This document shows, piece by piece, positions 44,604-52,995 of a stretch of DNA of 64,000 nt (positions are counted from its first letter, which is position 1; each line of letters starts with the position of its first letter). Below the pieces are notes generated by a model, which worked only from the letters and a program-made list of their open reading frames with translations, had not been told where the DNA came from and did not search any database. The stretch lies in contig OY821787.1 in assembly GCA_963682175.1 (NCBI GenBank), forward strand, positions 24,282,501-24,346,500. The letters run 5' to 3'. The DNA is from Triglochin maritima. Its lineage: Eukaryota; Streptophyta; Magnoliopsida; Alismatales; Juncaginaceae. The translations under genes and the position numbers were made by a program.

Positions 44604-46448
44604 GAGGAAAGCACATTTTGCAAAATGATTACAAAAGCCCAAGCCTTCGAGTCACTGGTCCGTAGGGGTATCTTAAAACCTGGTAACTTGAGTCTGCCAG
44701 CTCGGGATTATCGACCAAACTCGCTACACGAATACAAAAGGGTAAAAGTGTCAAAACAAGAAAATGTGTTGAATCACGGGAAAAAAATACTTTAAGATAC
44801 TCAAGGCCCAAAGCTAAAAGAATGATCCATGTCATGGTTGATCCGAATGATAATTCACCACCAGAGGAGGCGTGCAAAATAATTTAAGTGATAACATGTG
44901 TAGAATGGTTAGTGGTGTGAATGTTGGAGGAACACAGACCAAGTCAGATTCTTTATGAGTTAGATTTATATAATGAGCATGCAAGAATTCTAAGTGAGAT
45001 GTATAAGGTTGAGGTGGAGATATTTAGAGTTATTAATGAAATGTTGAATTAAGATTTGTGGTTGTGTCAACTGAAAATCCTCACGAGACAAAACTCGTCC
45101 TCTAAGGAAACTCAGGGGTTTAAAGGCTTGTTGCACATGCTAAGTGCAACCGTGATTCCTACGAAAGTGAGTTAGGATTTCCCTGTTTTCATTTTTCTTA
45201 TATTTTGTTTTGCTAGGGACTAGCAAAATCTAGGTGTGGGGGTATTTGATGCATTGCATACATTGCATCATATGTCTTTCATTTAGATTAATTTTATATC
45301 AATAAATGCTACTAAGATATGTGTTTAGTCTTATTTACATAATACAGGGACCTAAATGCAAATTACCCATATCCCGAGCATAAATGCGTGCAAGAGACTC
45401 ATTTCTATCATAAAGACCAAGTCAAGATTATCGGGATTCAAATGGAAGTTCATCCAAGCATAAAAGCATTCAAATACCTAATTACAAAAAGGCCAGGGAC
45501 TTAAGCACAAAATAGTCACGGACTTAATTGCAAAAGCCGAGGACCCGACCGCAAATTACGAGTACCAAAAGATTATTTTGGAGAAGTTCTAGAGAAAAAT
45601 CAATTTGGATCTCCAAATATATGAAGAAATTAACTCGGATCTCCAAAGATATGCAATAATTAATCCGGACGCGCAAATGACAGCTAAAACATACCATAAA
45701 CACACAGGAAAAATCGGGGTCGATTCTGAGCAAAAAAGGTGGCGATTCCGCAAAACCTCATGTACAAATTGCGGCGATTCTACCACACAAAAGTTGATCC
45801 ATGCGCTCAAATTTTTACCAATGCTGTATTGACGCGTGTACTTTCCTTTTATATATTGGGATCCCTTGTATCGGCTATAAATAGCCCCGAAACGATGTTG
45901 TAAATGGTCCTTAGTTTTTGTTCCATATTTTAGTAATAAAATTATGTTCTTTTATTTCTTGTTTTTTTAGTTTTCTTTTATAGTTTCTCTAGGACCCCTT
46001 CTCCTTCCCTCCATCCATGAGTTTCTAACTCTCTCCAAAGGGTGGGGGTGACGGATTTAGGGTAATGAGAAGAAGAATAAAGTTATTATTTTAATTTCGT
46101 GTTAGTATATTTTGATTACTTGAGTTTATGTTGAGTCATTTATCATGTAATGCTTTATAAGTAATGTGATTTATTATAAGTTTCAGAATTCTCTAATCTA
46201 AACCCGATATCTAATCCCCCACCCGCTGGACTCTCATCCATCTTTACTTTATTTTTAATTTGTTTTGTCGTTCTTCCTTTAGAAATTAATAAAAAAAACA
46301 AAAATCTCAAATCAACCTTATTTTTCTCTCTTTCTTCATTAATTTAAAATCACACAAATAACAATATCTCTCCCTCCTTGTGTTCGACCCGTACTTGCCA
46401 CACCTTCATTGACGCCGTGCACTTGCGGTATAAATTTAATTCTCATCA
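44604..46448 (+). mobile_element. Family A element A2, 3' end only
   Basis: A second copy of the A 3' noncoding end (44604-45246, matching 42281-42939) with a stem TTGCAC/GTGCAA at 45131-45149 and a polypurine tract. It is followed by a full 1,202-bp LTR (45247-46448). Everything upstream is missing, so this is a truncated copy. It abuts element E leader sequence at 46449. Confidence 0.8.
45247..46448 (+). repeat. A2 LTR
   Basis: TGATGCATTGC..TCTCATCA. A palindrome pair lies at about 45738 and 45769 (31 bp), and the TATA box is in GGCTATAAATAGCC near 45873-45886. It is closest to the truncated A1 5' LTR in its second half. Confidence 0.9.
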
Positions 46449-46991
46449 TACGCCCCTGTATAATAATAATTACATACATTCATAGTTGCTGATTTGGAAC
46501 ATATAAACTCACAATTCCTACAAAGACAACTCGAGCATCCATGCACGCAATATCGCTATAAACTATACAATCTAGTTTATCAATCATCTAGAATCCCAAA
46601 GAATTCTTTGAAAAACATTTTGAAATCGATTAAAAACGTTTTTCATCCATCCATAGTTCAAAAATAAATTTGAACCGCTGTCCATCCAATTTCCAATGGA
46701 AAGATGAACCGCAGTTTTTCGATTTTGTTGATTCTCTTACAAAACAATCGTTTATGCTTAAAACGAAATTATTGCAAGTTAGACTTATGTCTAAATCATA
46801 ATTCTAATAATTACATGACATGTTTTAAACCACTTAAAACATTCAAAACGAATTATTATAAAGAATTATTCCAACAAAACATTTAAAGACCGAAAAACCG
46901 GAAAATCGAATTGTTCGAACCCTAGATGGTAAACTAAATTTATTTATAGTTTCAAATCATTAGAAAATTGAACCCTAAGCTCTGATACCAC
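46449..46991 (-). other. Element E leader and iMet primer site
   Basis: AT-rich 5' leader on the minus strand. At 46979-46990 the minus strand reads TGGTATCAGAGC, the complement of the tRNA-iMet 3' end, one base from the LTR end. The open frame at 46704-46886 is on the other strand and not supported. Confidence 0.75.
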
Positions 46992-49106
46992 TGAAGGATT
47001 TCTAGTTTAATTGTACATATTTATTTTCGAAATTTTTATGCACAATAAGGATCAATTACAATTTTTCTATGATTTGTTTCATGCATGCATCAGTTTGTTT
47101 CAATAACTAGTTTTAAAACTTTATTAAAACAAACATGGGCTCCGAATTTCATACCTAGAAGTTCTCTAAAACTTTTTGATGATCCGGAGACGTTGATGAT
47201 GTTTGTCGTTGCCCGGATGCCTCCGAGTATTCACCAAACTCTAAACAAGATTGGAGAGAGAAGAACTAGCCTCTCAATCTCCAATAGGGTTTAGAATCTA
47301 ATTACTAACCCCTCTTTAGTTCCCTTGAGAAGAAGATCTCTGAAACTAAAACTAAACCCAAGAATTAAGGTGAAATTCGTGGAGAATTATGGAGAGAGAA
47401 GTTTGCACAAGAAGTTAATGAATTAATTAATGAGGTAATGAGATAAACTTGTATTTATAAGTTCTCTCCAAATTACCTATTCATGTGCAACCTCTTACCC
47501 ATGATTTCAGGCAAACTTCCATCTAACCATCCATTATTTGCTAACAAATAATCTTAGCCACGAATTAAATCAATTATGGACTAATTCCATGCATGATCTA
47601 ATTAATTCTTAAATTAATTCTGCAGAAAACCGTCTGGACCAGTCGACCGTTTGGAGGTTCGGTCGGCCGTTCGAACCATGTTTTGGTCGACCGTTTGACA
47701 TTCAGTCGACCGTTCGCAACAATAAAATATTTCATCGCAATGTTCGGTCGACCGACCGATAGATTCGGTCGATCGGTTCGAACAGATGAAAATTCCATGT
47801 TATCAGTCAAGACGTGTCCGGAAGACCGTGCACTGATCAGTCGACCGTTTGCTGTTAACCGGTCGACCGTTTTTGCACAGTAACCGTTTTTGCATAGTCG
47901 ACCGTTTGCTGTTAACCGGTCGACCGTTTTTGCACTGATCAGTCGACCGTTTGCTGTTAACCGGTCGGTTTAACCCCTACAAAATTTGACATTTCGGGAT
48001 TAGTAGTAAATTCACAACTTATGTAACATATATTATCCTATGTAATGATTAATCATTACACCCCATAATATTTACATCACATATGAATTTAATTTAGATT
48101 CTAATTATGTTATTAATCACAACATAATTTTGATTTTGCTTGTTCACCCCATGTGTCATATTTTCTACATGAAGCCCGATACATCTTATGAACTCAAAAT
48201 CCTCATTTCTTGTTTCCCAGTTTTGTGGTGTGACCTATGGGAGGATCTAAACTAAGTTGACAGTGATATTAAGAGCTTAATATCACAAGCTATAAGCAGT
48301 ATCTAGCTACATATTATAGCTCCCAATTAGTTAGATGTCTTAATTCCACTCGAACCAAAACCCGATCCATTTAGTGATGGAGTGCACCACTTGTGTCCGT
48401 CCCTTGCCTCATGATATTAAGAATACACACAAAGTAGTATTGTGTCATCTTTGTATTAGTATTCATTTCTTGATCTCTTTAAGCTAGTTATAAAAATGTG
48501 ACTTAACTCAAATCAAATTGTGCACATTATAACTTTGCTTTATCAAGGGGCCCACTAATATCATCACTCAATTAAGAGGGACAATGATAGTCTTTTGACT
48601 AACTATCTTCTCCAACAAAAGTCATACTTAACCAACCAATGCCTTTACACTACACTTATCGATAGCTTAAGACACTAGTCTAATCAAGCATTTCTTAAGT
48701 GATCGGATATAAGTCTCATATCAAAGGACGAAGGACACAGTAAAATATTAATGACACAGAAACACATTTCTATAATATTTAACTTATTAGGTTTATTCAG
48801 TATACAAAAGTAATATTTTCCTCTTTTGTGTACTCGTGTTGTCACTCACTCGTAGAGCGACAGTGATCTATGACCAACACAACAATCTTAACTCGGTAAT
48901 TAATGTCCCATGTTAATTAGCATGATTGCGAATATCTTTTGTTTTATGTAAACCAATATCTTTTAGAGCTCTACGGTTAAGGACTAAGAGCCTCTTCTTT
49001 AACACTTCTAAAAGACGAATAACATAAACAAGGAACAAAATGATTTCTCATTCAATTCATAATAATTGACATTTAAAAGTAAAACTTTTAGAACAAATTC
49101 TCTTCA
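46992..49106 (-). repeat. Element E 5' LTR
   Basis: 2,115 bp. The ends are inverted TGAAG/CTTCA. A cluster of CGGTCGACCG-type palindromes lies at 47640-47968. Part of this cluster is tandemly expanded compared with the left copy: three GACCGTTTGCTGTTAACCGG units, against one at 38000. The right edge AATTT (49107-49111) begins the 157-bp duplicated flank. No coding sequence. Confidence 0.8.
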
Positions 49107-49464
49107 AATTTCAGTGTACTCTAGCATGCATATATGTGAGCTTGTTATATGGAATTTCCTTATGGAAGCTTATGCATTGTTGTTATACTTTCATTTCAGG
49201 ACTGCAGTAGGTTCTGGCCGGTGGCGACCGAGGACGACGGAACTCTGGGATCGGATCCTCATTCCGTACTTTCCTAGGTTGTATGACTGCTTATATTTAC
49301 TCTTTCATGTATTCTGATGTAGTTATACCCTTTTGAAATACTCTGATGTAATATGGTGTACCTCTTGGATATTTTATGAGTGACGTTCCCACTCTTTTGG
49401 GGTCTTAATCCTTGTGATGCTTGTGTCTTAAATTTTAAATTTTCCACAGTTTCGGAACAATACA
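49107..49464 (+). repeat. T1 3' LTR, third part
   Basis: The first 157 bp repeat 36996-37152 with about four mismatches. The remainder (49264-49464) completes the LTR, ending GGAACAATACA. Joining 28401-29135, 36493-37152 and 49264-49464 gives an LTR of about 1.6 kb, which closes the outer shell of the nest. Confidence 0.75.
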
Positions 49465-50947
49465 ATACTATAGCACAAGATGGAAGTAACACATGCTACG
49501 TTTCCTCAGTCCGGTTTCCAACATTCAAACAGTACAAGAACATGTGATGGTCGTGATGATGTGGTGGTGGTGGATATAAAAAATTTCTACAAGTAGGAAA
49601 AACATGTAAGCATCTCTAACAAATTTATTAAACTTTAACAGCATTGTTCGTGTCTGTAATGTTGATCTTAAGGGTGATGAGTGTCGAAGTAGCTAGTGAT
49701 GGTTACATAAAATAGTAACTGGGGTAATAATTTTTACACGATCGAAATAATGTTTGTGCTTCTATCTAATAAATAAAGGCCTTGGTGTTCTTGACGGTGG
49801 TGCTGGTTGTAGTGATAAAGCCAAGATTATATATTTGGATGTAGAAGTGTTTGTTGTGGCAGTGTTTGTCATGTTGCAATGTTTTATCATTGTGGTTGTT
49901 TTTGTCATGATAATGTAGGCGGTGATGGTGGTGGTGACAGTGGTGGTCTCATGCATCTTAAAAATATTGAAAAAATAAATAAAAACGTGAGGGCGATAGT
50001 AGTCGTAGTCGTGTCTCTGAAACTACGTTTTATTTTTGTTCAAACCAGTACACTTGTGGTGGCGGCAATGGTGGTGGTGGATCACGACAGGATGGTCATT
50101 GTGTCGACGCCTATGGGCGTGGTGATTTTGCCGAGCGTTGCGAGTCATTGCTGCAATTGTTGACTATGGTGATGATCTTATGAATATTAGTCGTTTAATT
50201 AGTTACTTGATCGCATAGAAATCTAAAAAAAATGTTCCCAAAAAATACTTATGAGATCACAATTTTAGATTGTTTCATAAGCATACCGAAACAAGGTTTA
50301 ACTTTGTGCATGGTTATTGAAATTTCGAATTTTAGTTACATGATGTGTGCGCAGGCGAGTACATCTCGCAACCATCTTTAGATGTTCGGTTCGAGCTAAA
50401 ACTCGATTAAAGTTTTCTTGGTATTTAAGCTTGTTTTGAAAAATATGTCAAAATCCTCGATTTAATTGTTGCGAATGAATCGCAAGTCGACACTGCCGAA
50501 ATAAATACGTAGTCGCAAAAGAGTGTATTCCTAAGCATTAAATGAGTTGGTAATATTTAATTAAATATAGCTAAACTTATGTTGTGTGGTTATTAATCAT
50601 TTCAATAGTCACTCGATCACATAAGAAACTGAAAAGAATGTTCCCATAAAATATTTATGAGAATCACACTTTTAGATTGTTCCAAAAGCATAATGGAACA
50701 AGGTTTCTCGAAACCCATTTTGTGTTCGTTAGAGTTTCGTAGTTTAGTAACATGATTTGTAATTTAGTAACTAATAAAGTCGTTAGTAAAAATAAGAATA
50801 ATTCCACAGGGTTAGTAAAAAATACGAGTAGTTGCAAAGAATTATTCCAAAACGAGAAGCTTACAAATTAAAAACTTATGTAAATAAAATTTTGAATAAT
50901 TCCAAAGAATGATTATAGAATAATCACTTAATTTGTCGAAAGGTTTT
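49465..50947. other. Host DNA, duplicated segment, right copy
   Basis: Follows the T1 LTR. 49770-50770 is related to 2640-3683 and 5363-5400, including GGTGGTGATGG-rich DNA and an AT-rich block. A sub-block (TGTTCCCA..AAAATA..TATGAGA) occurs twice, at about 50232 and 50638. At about 50752 AGTTTAGTAACATGATTTG is the unoccupied version of the solo LTR site. The open frame at 49879-50163 is not conserved as coding; no gene is seen. Confidence 0.65.
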
Positions 50948-52872
50948 TGTAATAACCTAATCTAAAACATCTTAATTAACTAAACCTAAACCTAATTAAC
51001 CTAATCTAATCCTGGAATAGTGTAGCATGAGGTGTTGATTTAGGATTGGATGAGGTGGAGGTTGGATAAGAATTGGTTTGCCTATAAATTGGAAGGTAAG
51101 GTTAATAAAACGTTTTCTTTTCCTTTTCAACAACCAGAGCTTGAGAGAAGAGGTTAGAGAGAAGAAGAAGAAGGAGGTGAAGAAGAAGAGGAGAAGAAGT
51201 GAAGAAAGAGAAGAAGAAGTGGAGTGAAGTGGTGCAAGCTTGGGAGGCTTCTTCACTCGACCAAAAGGTATGCCAAATCTTCATTATAACTCACATAAGC
51301 CTTGTGAGTGTTGGGGATCGACGTTGGTGTCGAATTCCCCGTCGGAATTCAACCAATTCAGAGGTTGAAGACGACGATCGGTCGACCGGTGCCTGTGGGC
51401 AGTCGACCGATCCTATTATTATATTGATGTTTACCCGCGAACGGTCGAACGATGTCGTTAGACGGTCGACCGTTATGCCAAATTCATGCGGGAAAAAGGG
51501 GATATGCTGTTATCGGTCGAACGGGACCACTTAGCCGGTCGACCGAATAACGATGAGAATGGGTCGGTTGGGGATTTTGACTTATTAAACGGTCGAACGT
51601 CCTTTACCTTGTTCGACCGATCCATTCGATGCTAAGTCGGTTGGGAGCTTTGACCATCAAAACGGTCGACCGCTCTTTAACTCTCGGTCGACCGACTGAA
51701 CATTTATTTAAGCGGTATAGTGCTTGTGTTGGTTCGGTCGAACTGTATTTCAGTTCCGGTCGACCGAACGAGACTTGGGCAAAATGTTGAAAGTCCTGTT
51801 ATCGGTCGAACGGCCCCTTGGTTCGACCGGTCGGATATATATATTATATAAAATTGTATAGCGTAGACCTTCCAAACGGTCGACCGCTAGATGACTTTTG
51901 TTCGACCGATTGGTCGGTATTTCGGTTGGCGTGGTTCGACCGGTAGACTTGTTTGTACAGTACTGTGTACTGTGTGGGGGACCGGTCGACCGGTGTGCTT
52001 TTAGCGGTCGACCGATCTGCCGCAGGTTGGTGGATTTATCCACACGCGATCCGTCGATGTCAGGTCGACTACCGGCTCCGAGGCGACGGTTGATTACCGG
52101 CTTTGAGAGCTACAGATTTCACCTTCGACGAAGGCGTATTATTGTTGTACTTTTTCCTCTCTTACCGAGCGGGGTGTGAGGGATGTGTACCGTAAACCTT
52201 GGGCAGTTTGCGAGGGTTTAGCGGTAGGCCGAGGATGTTCCGGCAGGGTGCGCGCTAGGCGACTCTTGGGGGAGCAGTGGCTGTCGTCTGACCCGAGTTG
52301 TGTATTCGGCGGGCTGACTCGCTCCTTGGGTGCGGCGTGTACCAGGGGTTCCTTCCTGCACTTTTTGGGGAGCAGTGGTGTCGACTGACCCTTGTGAGGC
52401 AGCGGTGGACTGACTTGACCCTAGTGGCAGGAGTGGTTCAGTGCCGCGGAGGCGGTGAGAGCATTATTGTGGGCCCGAGGCGGATGATCATGTGCATAGC
52501 ATTGCATTGTATTTAATTCCTTTTTATATTTTAGGAGGTTTGGTATACGGGGTTCCTGCAGGGAACTCAGGCATGTTTGTTGTTTGCATTTCAGGTAGCG
52601 AGCAGGGTTAGAGTTTGAGGTGGTGACCGAGGACGGTACCCCCGAGATCGGATCCTGTAGTTGTCTTCTTCTTTTGAGGTGATTACATGTTGTATAGCTT
52701 TTGTTGTAATCACAGTCAGTCGGTATAGTCTGTATAGTTGACTTCCACGTGGGTCTGTACCTTATATATTATATATATATATGTTGGTTTATTTTCCCGT
52801 GACGTGCCCAGTGTTGACCGTTGACGGTCTTTATTATTGTTTAAATTTTCCGCTGTTTTCGGGTACGTTACA
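50948..52872 (+). repeat. T3 5' LTR
   Basis: TGTAATAACCTAATC..GTACGTTACA. The TATA box TATAAAT is at 51083-51089, only about 135 bp from the LTR start. A purine-rich stretch follows, then a donor-like AAAAGGTATGCC near 51265 and an acceptor-like TTTGCATTTCAGG near 52584-52596. Nineteen or so CGGTCGACCG-type palindromes fill 51379-52020, mostly in pairs. Open frames at 50996-52516 repeat identically in the other LTR and have no domains. Confidence 0.95.
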
Positions 52873-52875
52873 ATT

Positions 52876-52887
52876 TGGTATCAGAGC
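52876..52887 (+). other. Primer binding site, tRNA-iMet type
   Basis: TGGTATCAGAGC lies three bases after the LTR end. It is the usual chromovirus/copia priming site. Confidence 0.9.
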
Positions 52888-52995
52888 GTTGATCTCGGCG
52901 TACTTGTCTAAAGAAACCACCTTGGAGTTAGGAGTTAGGTCTAGAGGATCATGCATGCACAGATTATATTGATATTGTCTTGTTTCCTTTGGCAG

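Larger units (their letters stand above)
37153..49106 (-). mobile_element. Element E: copia-like, minus strand, invaded
   Basis: The complete 5' LTR at the right (46992-49106) has an iMet-type primer site at 46979-46990 and a 5' leader at 46449-46978. At the left only 945 bp of the other LTR remain (37153-38097). Everything between was replaced by family A elements (38098-46448), so no gag-pol survives. The copia assignment rests on the iMet primer site and minus-strand arrangement only. It sits in the T1 3' LTR and is flanked by a 157-bp direct duplication of that LTR, not by a 5-bp duplication. Confidence 0.65.

Noticed and set aside
6545..49469. GTGCT/ATACT as the T1 target duplication
   Set aside because: Only three of five bases match; two transitions could explain it, but this is not enough to claim.
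51379..52020. Regularly spaced short palindromic repeats, superficially CRISPR-like
   Set aside because: Spacers vary in length and are only about 11-12 bp, the motif is short and degenerate, and the array lies inside a plant LTR that is present twice.
50996..52516. Several open frames of 60-111 codons in the T3 LTRs
   Set aside because: They repeat identically in both LTRs, have no domains and reflect purine-rich DNA and the motif array.
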